Shown: positions 1-8,015 of the stretch, piece after piece
Layout of the letters: every line of letters begins with the position of its first letter
Numbering within the stretch: the first letter of the stretch is position 1
Source: Arcicella aquatica
Lineage (GTDB): Bacteria; Bacteroidota; Bacteroidia; Cytophagales; Spirosomataceae
Direction: 5' to 3'
Assembly (NCBI RefSeq): GCF_034928825.1
Contig: NZ_JAYFUL010000028.1
Location: 8,819 to 72,818 of the forward strand
DNA length: 64,000 nucleotides
Position numbers and translations under genes: made by a program
Notes under the pieces: model-generated
Seen by the model: the letters and a program-made list of their open reading frames with translations, nothing else
What the model was told of the DNA's origin: nothing
Database searches by the model: none

Positions 1-259
1 TTTCTAAGTAAATAAACGTTGGAGCTTTTACGCCTGCTTTTATTCTAATGTCAATTAGCTCGGGCGACTCGAAGAATTTCTTTGCATTTTCAAGGGAAGT
101 CCAAGCAGAAAAATGTACGATGTTGTTAGCATCCTGTTCGTATTTAAGTAATTGATAAGAAATTTCGCCTGCTAGTTTCCTAATGGTGGCGGCTTCGTCA
201 AAGACTTTTTTCCACAATAGATAATCTTTTACTTCGTGTATGATTAAGACGTATTTCAT
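1..259 (-). CDS. ABM/Dabb-like small protein, 3' end cut by the window edge
   Basis: Reading the minus strand from an ATG at 257-259 gives about 86 residues with no stop before the window edge. It begins MKYVLIIHEVKDYLLWKKVF and continues with a pattern of hydrophobic strands and an SPELIDIRIKAGV stretch. That layout (VKDY-W-VFDE start, LENA-FF-SPEL middle) fits small ferredoxin-fold proteins of the antibiotic biosynthesis monooxygenase / dimeric alpha-beta barrel type, usually 90-100 residues, so little is missing. It lies 183 bp downstream of the hydrolase on the same strand and may share its transcript. The family call is by eye; no specific reaction is claimed. Confidence 0.6.
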   Translation of the reverse strand, partial: MKYVLIIHEVKDYLLWKKVFDEAATIRKLAGEISYQLLKYEQDANNIVHFSAWTSLENAKKFFESPELIDIRIKAGVKAPTFIYLE

Positions 260-442
260 TTTGAAAGACTGTTTTTAAAATTAAGATTCAATAAATTAAA
301 ACGGCTGTAAAACAAATTTTTAAGTAATCAATACAATTTAAGCAACGTTTTTGTTTGTCATAAGTAACTGAAAATAAATCATTTGAATGCTATCAAGACG
401 GCAGAATGTTCACTAATTACTAATCACTATTTATTATGATGT

Positions 443-1279
443 TTATTGTAAAAAACTGATAATCTCCTGTAGTAATTCTTCACTTTTCAATTCATGCCCA
501 AGTCCCTTAGTAAGTTTCAGTGTTGAGCCTTTCCAAACTTGACTGAGGTTTTCTGAATCTAAATAATTGGTAGATTTATCTCCTCTATCATGAACTATGA
601 GTGCCTTTGTGTTGATGTTTTGGGCAAAATTGATTGCAGAGAAGTACGAAGGCTTTTGTTGTAATTCTTTTTCAAACTGTTCGGAAATCAACCCGATGGC
701 TTTATTTGAAAGTCCCAAGAATTGAACATAAAATGCAAAAAACTCTTCTACTTTTCCTGGAGCAGCCAAAATAATCGCATTTTGAATGGATGCCTCTGGA
801 TTTCGACTTAGGTAATAAGTAGTAGCAAAACCACCTATTGAATGCCCGATGATGGTGTGTAAATCGGGGTGCTTTTCCAAGAATGCCGATAAAGTCCTTT
901 CATAGATAACTAAATTCATGATTTTGCCTGTAGAGTTACCATGTGCAGGAGCATCTAGTGCCAAAACTGTAAAGTCATGTTCGACCAAAGCCTTGATATA
1001 TGATTTCCACCTGAAACTATGACTTGCCCAGCCATGAACCAATAATACTTTTTTTGAACCAGTACCCCATCGGTAAGTTTGAATTTTGTTTCCGTCAACT
1101 TCAAGTACTTCAGCAAAGGCAGGCATCAAAAATGCTTGGTGGTGTGGCTTGAGCCCTTTTGAAAAGGGCGTACAGAAAAGGTTAAAGCCATCTTTTTTTA
1201 GCTTTTCAGGAAGCACAAAGGCTAACAGATTGAAATAAAGACCTGTTAGACGTGCTGATATTTTCTTTATGCTTGCCAT
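443..1279 (-). CDS. alpha/beta hydrolase
   Basis: A 278-residue alpha/beta-hydrolase. The oxyanion-hole motif LVHGW is at residues 80-84, the nucleophile elbow GHSIGG at 145-150 (Ser147), a candidate acid at Asp231 or Asp234 in HDRGDKS, and the catalytic His at 262 in GLGHEL. No signal peptide is evident, so it should be cytoplasmic; the natural substrate (ester, lactone or peptide) cannot be told from sequence. It lies downstream of a TetR gene on the same strand, and a perfect 22 bp palindrome lies just upstream of its start, so expression is probably controlled by that TetR protein. Confidence 0.85.
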   Translation of the reverse strand: MASIKKISARLTGLYFNLLAFVLPEKLKKDGFNLFCTPFSKGLKPHHQAFLMPAFAEVLEVDGNKIQTYRWGTGSKKVLLVHGWASHSFRWKSYIKALVEHDFTVLALDAPAHGNSTGKIMNLVIYERTLSAFLEKHPDLHTIIGHSIGGFATTYYLSRNPEASIQNAIILAAPGKVEEFFAFYVQFLGLSNKAIGLISEQFEKELQQKPSYFSAINFAQNINTKALIVHDRGDKSTNYLDSENLSQVWKGSTLKLTKGLGHELKSEELLQEIISFLQ

Positions 1280-1306
1280 TCCTAAATTTTAAATAAGAGT
1301 AAGTTT

Positions 1307-1328
1307 AAATAAACCGTTCGGTTTATTT
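1307..1328. promoter_or_regulatory. probable TetR operator upstream of the hydrolase
   Basis: Perfect inverted repeat with arms AAATAAACCG and CGGTTTATTT around a central TT, 27 bp upstream of the hydrolase start. The core AAACC-N4-GGTTT recurs upstream of the tetR gene at 1951-1964. This form is typical of TetR-family operators. Confidence 0.7.
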
Positions 1329-1342
1329 TTGAATAAAAAAAA

Positions 1343-1939
1343 TTATCGTAAATATTGTGTACTGATAGTGGCTTTTAGGTTTTCTAACAAGCCATTTAAT
1401 ATTTTTGGATTATCCGTTAATTTACTCATCATCAGCCCCCCTTGAATAACACTAAATATTAAGGTGGCTTCCTTCTGAGCATCTAAGTCATCCCTAAATT
1501 CTTTTGACTCGATACCTTTTCGAATGATTAACGATAAGCCTCCTAACAGTTCATCCAGTGCTTTTTGTGCCTTGATTTTCAGGAAGGGTAGATTGTCGTC
1601 AGATTCTATCGCAGTATTCAGTAGAGGGCAACCACCTGCTGTTAAAGGACTTATACTATAGTTTTTATAGAAACTTAGAATAGCAAAGAGTTTGTCTTTG
1701 GCAGTATTTTCTTTTTTGATTTTAAAGCGTAAAGCTTCTAAAAGCTTGCCTATAGAATGTTCAAATGCTTCAATAGCGATTTGGTCTTTACTTTCAAAAT
1801 TCCCATATACACCACCCTTGGTTAATCCAGTGGCCAACAAAATATCACTCATAGTGGTAGCACTATAACCCTTAGTATTGAAAATAGGAGCTGATTTTTC
1901 AATAATAGCTTGTCTGGTAATATCTGATTTTGTAAACAT
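1343..1939 (-). CDS. TetR/AcrR family transcriptional regulator
   Basis: About 198 residues from the ATG at 1937-1939. An upstream in-frame ATG exists, but it would place the operator palindrome inside the coding region, so the internal MFTKSDITRQ start is preferred. The N-terminal helix-turn-helix is clear (FNTKGYSATTMSDILLATGL followed by KGGVYGNFESKDQ), the usual TetR DNA-binding domain. The C-terminal ligand domain has a GGCPLLN stretch common in TetR_C regulators of the LmrA/YxaF type. It is upstream of and co-oriented with the hydrolase. Matching palindromes before both genes suggest autoregulation plus control of the hydrolase; the inducer is unknown. Confidence 0.88.
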   Translation of the reverse strand: MFTKSDITRQAIIEKSAPIFNTKGYSATTMSDILLATGLTKGGVYGNFESKDQIAIEAFEHSIGKLLEALRFKIKKENTAKDKLFAILSFYKNYSISPLTAGGCPLLNTAIESDDNLPFLKIKAQKALDELLGGLSLIIRKGIESKEFRDDLDAQKEATLIFSVIQGGLMMSKLTDNPKILNGLLENLKATISTQYLR

Positions 1940-1950
1940 AGAACAAATAT

Positions 1951-1964
1951 AAACCAATCGGTTT
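1951..1964. promoter_or_regulatory. probable TetR operator upstream of tetR
   Basis: Inverted repeat AAACCAATCGGTTT, 11 bp upstream of the chosen tetR start. It shares the AAACC/GGTTT half-sites and the four-base spacer of the 1307-1328 palindrome. Confidence 0.65.
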
Positions 1965-2037
1965 GTAAAATGCAAATGTATTTTTTGTTTTTTATGAATT
2001 AATTCAGCTCGCTAAAAATTTTGTAGTTTTGCAAGCC

Positions 2038-2133
2038 ATTGTTAGTCGAGATATTAGCTTGCTATTATTAGATAAGAATATCTAATTCTACAAACGCCAA
2101 GCGAAAGCTTGTGGTTTGTAAAACCACATTTAC
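2038..2133 (+). repeat. structured ~95 bp repeat, left copy
   Basis: This stretch aligns with 2698-2792 in the same orientation: both contain TGTTAG, a TTATTA-ATAAG segment and CGCCAAGCnAAAGCTTGTGGTTT ending in TTAC. The AAGCGAAAGCTT part forms a GNRA-type hairpin. A GAAT/ATTC stem here becomes GGAT/ATCC in the right copy, a paired change. It is followed by a second hairpin at 2138-2160 (GTCCAGCATC / GATGCGGAC). Confidence 0.65.
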
Positions 2134-2219
2134 TGAAGTCCAGCATCTTATGATGCGGACTAACAGGGTGCAATGTAGAATTAGAAGAATTAGGCATTTC
2201 GTTAAGAGTAATCAATTAA

Positions 2220-2678
2220 ATGTTTAGAACTATGAATGTATATATAATAGTAGAAATGCAAGAAACAGATACTGTTTTCGAAAAACTAAATGTTGAAAAA
2301 ATTAGCATGGATAAGTTTTTAACTGAACGTAAACTAAGTGTAAATTATGATCAAGAAAAGATTTTGAACTCACTGTCCACTGAATTAAGTAGAAAAAAGA
2401 ACGATGTTTTGATTCGTTATTATCACGATATTGATTCAATAGTTAATTTATCAAATAAACTTAAAGAAAATAATCATCGATTACATACGGTTTTTATTCC
2501 CTCACCACAGCAATTATTAATAAGAAAGGAAGAAGAGTTGGAATTTACCCGTAAACATGCTAATTGGGCAAGTTTCTCAGCTTCTCAAATTGAGGAAGGC
2601 TATCAAGAATGGATAAAAATATATGAAAAAATAAAGCAAGAACTGCCTAAATATGCCATTGAAGTGAAAGAAGTTTAA
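2220..2678 (+). CDS. hypothetical protein between direct repeats
   Basis: A 152-residue open frame, charged and mainly helical, with no signal peptide or membrane segment. A second ATG four codons in (MNVYIIVEM) is an equally good start and gives 148 residues. I do not recognise the family. The C-terminal half has a WASFSASQIEEGYQEWIKIYEKIK helix pair. Codon use looks like the neighbours. It is isolated: tetR is divergent upstream and MarR follows 249 bp later. Two direct copies of a structured repeat (2038-2133 and 2698-2792) bracket it, so it may have arrived as cargo, or the repeats may be its 5' and 3' untranslated structures. Confidence 0.65.
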   Translation: MFRTMNVYIIVEMQETDTVFEKLNVEKISMDKFLTERKLSVNYDQEKILNSLSTELSRKKNDVLIRYYHDIDSIVNLSNKLKENNHRLHTVFIPSPQQLLIRKEEELEFTRKHANWASFSASQIEEGYQEWIKIYEKIKQELPKYAIEVKEV

Positions 2679-2697
2679 TATAACAGATGTTGGTCTG

Positions 2698-2792
2698 GAT
2701 GTTAGCTCGCTACATCTTCGACTTTATTAAATAAGGATTTCTAATCCTTAACACGCCAAGCTAAAGCTTGTGGTTTATATAACTACAGTTAC
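2698..2792 (+). repeat. structured ~95 bp repeat, right copy
   Basis: Right-hand copy of the 2038-2133 repeat, in direct orientation, starting about 20 bp after the stop of the intervening gene. It has internal hairpins GGATTTCTAATCC and AAGCTAAAGCTT. No target duplication or transposase is visible. Confidence 0.65.
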
Positions 2793-2897
2793 GGTTAACA
2801 AAATAGCATTATCTAAAAATCTCTCCCCTCAAAATCTTCTCTTTTTCAAAAAGGAGAAGATTTTTTTGTTTAATTCAAAAAAACTTTTAAAATTTGC

Positions 2898-2921
2898 GTA
2901 ATCACTTACGTAATTGTTTAC
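2898..2921. promoter_or_regulatory. tandem GTAA-N4-TTAC operator-like sites
   Basis: Two abutting 12 bp palindromes, GTAATCACTTAC then GTAATTGTTTAC, end 6 bp before the marR start codon. A TTTG just upstream (2893-2896) fits a slightly irregular -7 element. Placement suggests autorepression by the MarR protein (inference). Confidence 0.6.
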
Positions 2922-2927
2922 ATAAAA

Positions 2928-3410
2928 ATGGATTTAATATCAGAATTAGGCCCTTTGGCTTTTGGAAGTAGGCTCAAACGACTCAGCGAGACCATCATGC
3001 GTGGTGGTGAAGATGTGTATCGTTTTTACGGTGTTGACTTTCAACCAAAATGGTTTCCTATTTTTTACTTTCTGTCTCACAAAAACGAGGCTGGGATTAT
3101 GGAAATAGCTGAAGGGTTGAATGTTACGCATCCAGCCATTATTCAGATGGCAAAGGAGTTGGAGAAAAAAGGTTTGATAATTTCTAAGAAGTCGGACGAG
3201 GACGCTCGTAAACGTAATTTGAAATTATCGAAAAAGGGAAAGACTTTATTACCTACACTCCAAAAAATTTGGGAGGAAATAAAACTGATGAATGCCGAAA
3301 TCATCGAAAATCAAGAGCATAATTTACTAATTGCCGTCAAAGAAATTGAAGATGCTTGGTCTGAAAAAAGTTACTTAGAACGCTTTAAGGAGTTTCACAA
3401 ATTAGGGTGA
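2928..3410 (+). CDS. MarR family transcriptional regulator
   Basis: 160 residues with a winged helix-turn-helix in the middle. Residues around 60-100 read IMEIAEGLNVTHPAIIQMAK, then ELEKKGLI and the wing KKSDEDARKRNLKLSKKG, the standard MarR arrangement of recognition helix and D-R wing. The N-terminal and C-terminal helices would form the dimer interface. It precedes a PhzF-like gene and acetyltransferase genes on the same strand with a 152 bp gap, so it may control them as well as itself. The tandem GTAA-N4-TTAC site beside its start is the likely binding site. The effector is not predictable. Confidence 0.85.
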   Translation: MDLISELGPLAFGSRLKRLSETIMRGGEDVYRFYGVDFQPKWFPIFYFLSHKNEAGIMEIAEGLNVTHPAIIQMAKELEKKGLIISKKSDEDARKRNLKLSKKGKTLLPTLQKIWEEIKLMNAEIIENQEHNLLIAVKEIEDAWSEKSYLERFKEFHKLG

Positions 3411-3562
3411 AGCTGTGAGCTTTGAGCAATCAGCTTTGAGCTTTTTATACTTCTAAAATCTTGTGTATTTATTCTTATTTCAAAAAGCTTATAGCTCACT
3501 GCTCATAGCTAAAAAACCATTTAAAGAAGCCGAAAGCTCATTGCTGAAAGCTGATAACCATT
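3411..3562. repeat. degenerate AGCTTTGAGC / AGCTCA spacer tract
   Basis: The spacer is filled with variants of AGCTTTGAGC, TAGCTCA and AAGCTCA in both orientations. The same unit fills 59721-60009. No coding content seen. Confidence 0.5.
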
Positions 3563-4345
3563 ATGAACCTAACAATATATCAATTAGACGCATTTACGGA
3601 TGAAGTATTTGCGGGTAATCCTGCCGCTGTAGTACCCCTTACTGAATGGATTACTGATGAATTAATGCAAAAAATTGCTGCTGAAAATAACCTTGCCGAA
3701 ACGGCTTTTTATGTCGCCGAAGGTGAACAGTTTCATATACGATGGTTTACGCCAACCGTTGAAGTAAACCTCTGTGGTCATGCTACACTAGCGACTGCCT
3801 ACACCATTTTTGAGTACGCCAAATATCAAAAAACAACCATAGCATTTAAGTCTAAAAGTGGTATTCTGAAAGTAGAAAAGAAAGGAGATTTATTAGAATT
3901 AGATTTCCCTGTTGATATGCCAGTAGTGGCAGAAACACCTGAAGAATTAATAGAAGGACTGGGAATAAAACCCCAAGAAACCCTAAAAGGTATTACAGAC
4001 TATTTTCTGGTTTTTGAAAACGAAAGCCAAGTAAAAGCCCTAAAGCCCGATTTCAAGACCATTGCTAAGGTAAAATGCAGAGGCATTATCGTTACTGCCA
4101 AAGGAGATGAGGTAGATTTTGTATCAAGATTTTTTGGCCCACAGTCAGGTATCGATGAAGACCCCGTCACAGGCTCCGCCCATACTACCTTAACACCCTA
4201 TTGGGCAGAAAAATTAGGAAAGAATATCCTAACAGCCAAGCAAATATCTGCCAGAGGAGGGGAGCTGCTCTGTACGTTAGCGGGCGACAGGGTAAAAATG
4301 GCGGGTAAAGTAGCCCCATATTTAATAGGTGAAATAATAGTTTAA
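3563..4345 (+). CDS. PhzF family isomerase/epimerase-like protein
   Basis: 260 residues with the two-domain PhzF/diaminopimelate-epimerase-like fold. Near the N-terminus are IYQLDAFTDEVFAGNPAAV and NLAETAF, the latter holding the family's catalytic glutamate (Glu46). Further motifs are LCGHATLA (residues 70-77) and a C-terminal DEDPVTGSAH phosphate/substrate loop. PhzF enzymes isomerise phenazine precursors; most homologues outside phenazine clusters act on unknown small acids. No phenazine genes are nearby. It is followed after 11 bp by a double GNAT acetyltransferase, so a small-molecule modification operon is plausible. Confidence 0.88.
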   Translation: MNLTIYQLDAFTDEVFAGNPAAVVPLTEWITDELMQKIAAENNLAETAFYVAEGEQFHIRWFTPTVEVNLCGHATLATAYTIFEYAKYQKTTIAFKSKSGILKVEKKGDLLELDFPVDMPVVAETPEELIEGLGIKPQETLKGITDYFLVFENESQVKALKPDFKTIAKVKCRGIIVTAKGDEVDFVSRFFGPQSGIDEDPVTGSAHTTLTPYWAEKLGKNILTAKQISARGGELLCTLAGDRVKMAGKVAPYLIGEIIV

Positions 4346-4356
4346 TAGAGAAGACA

Positions 4357-5319
4357 ATGATACAGATACAACCCTTTGAAAATCAATATACAGACCAAGT
4401 AGTAGATTTAATTTTGACTATTCAGCAAAAAGAATTTCAAGTACCGATTACCATTAATGAACAACAAGATTTATTAGATATTCCGAATTTTTACCAACAA
4501 AAGTATGGCAATTTCTGGGTAGCCCTGTACGAGGGTAAGGTGATAGGAAGCATCGCTCTGATTGATTGTGGCGAAAATGTTGGAGCAATTCGTAAAATGT
4601 TTGTTAAGAAAGAGTTCAGAGGCAAAGAGTATGGCATCGCTCAGAAACTCTTGGATTTATTAACCACCGAAGCCCAAAAAGCAGGCATGACAAACCTATA
4701 TTTAGGAACATTAGAACGCCTACAAGCTGCTATTCGCTTTTATATCAGAAATGGCTTTGAGGCTATCGAAAAACAAAATATTCCTTCGGTTTTCCCTTTT
4801 ATGCCTGTGGATACTCATTTTTTTGAAAAGAATATTCAAATAAATCCCCAAGAAATCATGGAGAATAATGTACAAATTATTGAATATCAGCAAGCTTATA
4901 AAGACGACTTCAAACGTATTAATGTAGAATGGATTGAAACGTTTTTCAAAGTAGAACCTCACGATTTAGAACAATTAGAAGCACCAGATGAAATTATCGC
5001 TAATGGGGGACAAATTTTTCTAGCAAAATTAGGAGATGAGATTGTGGGGACATCTGCCTTAATCCATGATGGAGATGGTATTTACGAATTGGCAAAAATG
5101 GGCGTAACACCTAAAGCCCAAGGCTTGGGTTTAGGCAAAAAGCTATGTGTAAAAACAATTGATGAAGCTAAAGCTCGTAAAGCCAAAGGCTTATATTTGT
5201 TATCGAATACAGCACTAAAACCAGCCATTTCAATCTACAAAAGCATAGGGTTTGTAGAAGTACCTCTCGGAAAGACTTTTTACGAAAGAACAGACATTAA
5301 AATGGACTACCCACTTTAG
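4357..5319 (+). CDS. tandem-domain GNAT N-acetyltransferase
   Basis: 320 residues containing two complete GNAT domains. The first (about 1-160) has the acetyl-CoA loop in KMFVKKEFRGKEYGIAQKLL. The second (about 170-320) has KMGVTPKAQGLGLGKKL, the better R/Q-x-x-G-x-G/A match, and the typical NTALKPAISIYKSIGF end. A joining linker carries an internal ATG (residue 168), which could mark an old fusion point. It transfers an acetyl group from acetyl-CoA to an unknown amine. It lies 11 bp after the PhzF-like gene and 1 bp before another GNAT gene, clearly one transcription unit. Confidence 0.87.
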   Translation: MIQIQPFENQYTDQVVDLILTIQQKEFQVPITINEQQDLLDIPNFYQQKYGNFWVALYEGKVIGSIALIDCGENVGAIRKMFVKKEFRGKEYGIAQKLLDLLTTEAQKAGMTNLYLGTLERLQAAIRFYIRNGFEAIEKQNIPSVFPFMPVDTHFFEKNIQINPQEIMENNVQIIEYQQAYKDDFKRINVEWIETFFKVEPHDLEQLEAPDEIIANGGQIFLAKLGDEIVGTSALIHDGDGIYELAKMGVTPKAQGLGLGKKLCVKTIDEAKARKAKGLYLLSNTALKPAISIYKSIGFVEVPLGKTFYERTDIKMDYPL

Positions 5320-5320
5320 T

Positions 5321-5815
5321 ATGAACATAAAAGTAATCAATACTGAGGCTGAAATCCAGCTTTATTATACCCTATTGCACAAAGCCATTACAGAAGAATC
5401 TCAGTTTTTCAGGGTTTCGCCAGTGGATATTGCTGGCGAAGCTTTCCCTACTGAAAATACTTTTGAAAGCTTTACTTTAGGGGCTTTTTCTGACGAGGGG
5501 GATTTGTTAGGAACAGTTGGATTTAAAAGAGACAGCGTTTTGAAACTCAAACACAAAGGATTGATTTTTAGGATGTATGTAGCTCCCGAAGCCAAAGGGT
5601 TGGGTCTTGGACGGAATCTATTGCAGGCTGCCATCGAAAGGGCTAAACAAGGAGTAGGCCTAAAACAGATTGTATTGACATTAATAGCTGATAATCATCG
5701 GGCTAAAAATTTGTATCTTTCGGAAGGATTTGAAGTATTTAGTTTTGAAAAACAAGCTATCAGAATGAGTGATGATTTGTTTGTAGATGAAAATGCGATG
5801 GTGAAATATCTTTAG
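5321..5815 (+). CDS. GNAT family N-acetyltransferase
   Basis: 164-residue single GNAT domain with strand beta4 and the acetyl-CoA pyrophosphate loop in RMYVAPEAKGLGLGRNLL, followed by LTLIADNHRAKNLYLSEGFEVF, the usual last helix and strand. The start codon follows the preceding stop after one base, so translation is probably coupled. Substrate unknown. With its two-domain neighbour the operon carries three GNAT domains and a PhzF-like enzyme. Confidence 0.87.
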   Translation: MNIKVINTEAEIQLYYTLLHKAITEESQFFRVSPVDIAGEAFPTENTFESFTLGAFSDEGDLLGTVGFKRDSVLKLKHKGLIFRMYVAPEAKGLGLGRNLLQAAIERAKQGVGLKQIVLTLIADNHRAKNLYLSEGFEVFSFEKQAIRMSDDLFVDENAMVKYL

Positions 5816-5816
5816 A

Positions 5817-5850
5817 ATTTGAAAATTTGAAAATGTGTCGATTTGAAAAT
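5817..5850. repeat. ATTTGAAAA direct-repeat tract
   Basis: Three imperfect units of (G)ATTTGAAAAT in a row between the GNAT gene and the next gene. Low-complexity spacer repeat; no function inferred. Confidence 0.45.
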
Positions 5851-5891
5851 AAAGATATGTGTAATGAATGAAGATTTAAAAAATTAACGTT

Positions 5892-6992
5892 TTGACAATA
5901 GACGATATAATTTTAAAAATTGCAGATTTACAAACATCTGCTGATAAAGCATATTTTCCCGATGGACTTTTTGAGTCTTATCGGGAAAATAATATTTTGC
6001 ATTATCGTCGTCCAGATACTAATATTTTTTTTACTGCTATTACCGTTTTTACGCTGAATAACATTAAAGAAAATCTGTCGGAAACATCACAAACACTTAT
6101 TGGAAAAATTACTAAAAAAGCCATTGCTACGTATCCGCTTTTTCAGAATAAAGATGGACTGAATACCTATAATTTCTTTCAAACAAAACCGTCTCAGCAT
6201 TTCCCTCATGGCAACATCCTTCACAAACTGAATCACTTTAAAATTCCAGATGATATTGATGATACTTCAATGGTTTTTCTGACGAAGCAATTTTCACAAG
6301 AAGAAGCCATTGCTTTGAAAGATAAGCTAGTGATGCATTCAAACGGATATACGCGGACCATCGAAAATACCTTTGAGGAATACAAAGCCTTAAAAGCATA
6401 TTCAACCTGGTTTGGTAAAAAAATGTATATCGAATTTGATGCCTGTGCTTTATCAAATATGATTTATTGCTTACTTTCATATGATATAACACTCGACCAA
6501 CATGGGAATGATGCTATAAAATACCTTCAACAGGTTATCTTATCAGATCAGTATATCAATCAACCCTTTAGAGTAGCGCATCACTACGTCCGAACACCTA
6601 TCATCATGTATCATGTAGCGAGATTAATGGCAAAATTTAGGATTGAGGCTTTAGAGATTTGCCGAGAAAAACTAGTAGCAGATATGTTGGACTACTTGAG
6701 GCGACCAAATTTGGCTTTGATGGATAGAATCCTTATCGAAACCAGTCTATTACGCTTCAATATCTCCTTTGAAAAAACCGAGCTTGTCGATTTTTCAAAG
6801 GAGATATTTAAAGGTTTTTACTTTTTTATTGCAGGGTTGCTGACAGCCTACGAAAATCCGATATTGTATAAAATAGCTTCTTCAAAAGTTTTTCATATCA
6901 ACTGGACTTGCGAGGCTCATTGTTGGGCTTTACTAGCAGAATGGATGACTATTTCTTCACAAAAGGATTCATCGCATTTCCTTCAACCGTGA
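5892..6992 (+). CDS. unknown protein with class II terpene cyclase-like DxDD motif
   Basis: 366 residues from a TTG start (no upstream in-frame ATG found). Helical and rich in aromatic residues. Residues 118-131 read IPDDIDDTSMVFLT: the D-I-D-D-T-S-M core (Asp121-Asp124) closely resembles the DxDD catalytic motif of class II terpene cyclases such as copalyl diphosphate synthase. Those proteins are normally 500 residues or more, so this would be a short, one-barrel relative. No second aspartate-rich motif (DDxxD) is seen, and no isoprenoid genes adjoin. The 3' end overlaps the convergent DUF2807 gene by 44 bp. Cyclase activity is an inference only; the open frame itself is convincing. Confidence 0.7.
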   Translation: MTIDDIILKIADLQTSADKAYFPDGLFESYRENNILHYRRPDTNIFFTAITVFTLNNIKENLSETSQTLIGKITKKAIATYPLFQNKDGLNTYNFFQTKPSQHFPHGNILHKLNHFKIPDDIDDTSMVFLTKQFSQEEAIALKDKLVMHSNGYTRTIENTFEEYKALKAYSTWFGKKMYIEFDACALSNMIYCLLSYDITLDQHGNDAIKYLQQVILSDQYINQPFRVAHHYVRTPIIMYHVARLMAKFRIEALEICREKLVADMLDYLRRPNLALMDRILIETSLLRFNISFEKTELVDFSKEIFKGFYFFIAGLLTAYENPILYKIASSKVFHINWTCEAHCWALLAEWMTISSQKDSSHFLQP

Positions 6993-7632
6993 TAGAAGCA
7001 GAATCGCTCAAATCAAATGTAGGTGATAGCAATGCTGTCTTTTTCAATGATAAAGTAGCTTTACCTTTTAATGTAATATCAGAATTAGTGACCTTAGAAT
7101 CATTTAAATGGAAATGATAATAACGTTCCCAATCACCCCACCAATTCTTTTTAACTTCTGCATTCTCAGTTTTAATATTTACCGCCGTCAAATCACAATT
7201 GTTCAACGTCAAGTCACCAGTAGCAGTACTATTTACGGCTAAAGTACTGTTAGCAAATTTGGTGTTTTTGCCATTAATTTTTACTGATATTTCATAACCT
7301 TGTAAAGAAATAGCAGGAAGTTTAGGAACAGTAATAATAATTTTTCCATATATTTCCGAGGTACTATCAATCTTCAATGACTGTCCTACAACTTTAGCAT
7401 TAGGCACGTTTTTGATACTGTATTCATTGCCTTCTTCTATCTCAACATTAATGTCACCATCCAAGGCAATCAAGTCAAGGTTATTAAAAGCCTTTAACTT
7501 AATCACTTGTTTTGAAATATCTGTACGGACAATTTCTTTTTTGTATTCAGCCTTAAGCAATATCGTAAATGAGGTCATGCCAATTACTAATATACAGGCC
7601 AAAGCCCCCAATAATTTATTTGATGTTTTCAT
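6949..7632 (-). CDS. DUF2807 (head GIN-like) exported protein
   Basis: About 227 residues from the ATG at 7630-7632, chosen because it directly starts a signal/anchor (MKTSNKLLGALACILVIGMTSF). An upstream in-frame ATG would overlap the GntR gene. The body is a repetitive right-handed beta structure: alternating short strands with N/D/S turns (SLKIDSTSEIYGKIIITVPK, NCDLTAVNIKTENAEV, SDSASITVEGN), as in Bacteroidota DUF2807 proteins. It would face the periplasm. It is the last gene of the ABC transporter/GntR operon, 13 bp after the regulator. Function unknown. Confidence 0.75.
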   Translation of the reverse strand: MKTSNKLLGALACILVIGMTSFTILLKAEYKKEIVRTDISKQVIKLKAFNNLDLIALDGDINVEIEEGNEYSIKNVPNAKVVGQSLKIDSTSEIYGKIIITVPKLPAISLQGYEISVKINGKNTKFANSTLAVNSTATGDLTLNNCDLTAVNIKTENAEVKKNWWGDWERYYHFHLNDSKVTNSDITLKGKATLSLKKTALLSPTFDLSDSASITVEGNAMNPFVKK

Positions 7633-7645
7633 AAGGTTTATGTGC

Positions 7646-8014
7646 TTAAAAATTAGCTGTTTTAAATGCCTCGAATCTGTCTTTAATAAAATCAAAATCT
7701 AGCCCTAACAAATGAACATTTTTAAAGAATACTGGTAATTCATTCCCTAGAAATTCTTCTTTTCTAAAGGCTAATACTTTGTCTTGAGCATCATCTGATA
7801 CAAAAAATCCCATGCCTCTTTTTGTGAAAATAATCTCCTTTTGTTGCAAGAACTCGTAAGTTCTCATTACCGTATTAGGGTTAACTTCTAACTGAACAGC
7901 TAATTCACGAACAGATGGGATTTTATCGCCAATTGTCCACTGCTTCAGTAAGATACGCTCACAAATATATTCTGCTATTTGGAGGTAAATTGCTTGGTTA
8001 TCTCTGAATTCCAT
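7646..8014 (-). CDS. GntR family regulator, YtrA subfamily
   Basis: 122 residues: an N-terminal GntR winged helix (ERILLKQWTIGDKIPSVRELAVQLEVNPNTVMRTYEFL, then IIFTKRGMGFFV as the wing) and only a short C-terminal helical tail of about 50 residues. That short form is the YtrA subfamily, which typically represses its own ABC transporter operon. It starts 1 bp after the permease stop, in the middle of the transporter operon. A matching operator-like inverted repeat lies before the first gene (9682-9705), consistent with autorepression. Confidence 0.87.
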   Translation of the reverse strand: MEFRDNQAIYLQIAEYICERILLKQWTIGDKIPSVRELAVQLEVNPNTVMRTYEFLQQKEIIFTKRGMGFFVSDDAQDKVLAFRKEEFLGNELPVFFKNVHLLGLDFDFIKDRFEAFKTANF

Positions 8015-8015
8015 A

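Noticed and set aside
1939..1975. Longer TetR start (ATG at 1975)
   Set aside because: It would put the operator palindrome inside the coding sequence and adds 12 residues atypical for TetR.
3411..3562. CRISPR-like repeat array
   Set aside because: Units are short, degenerate, in both orientations, and have no regular spacers; no cas genes are present.
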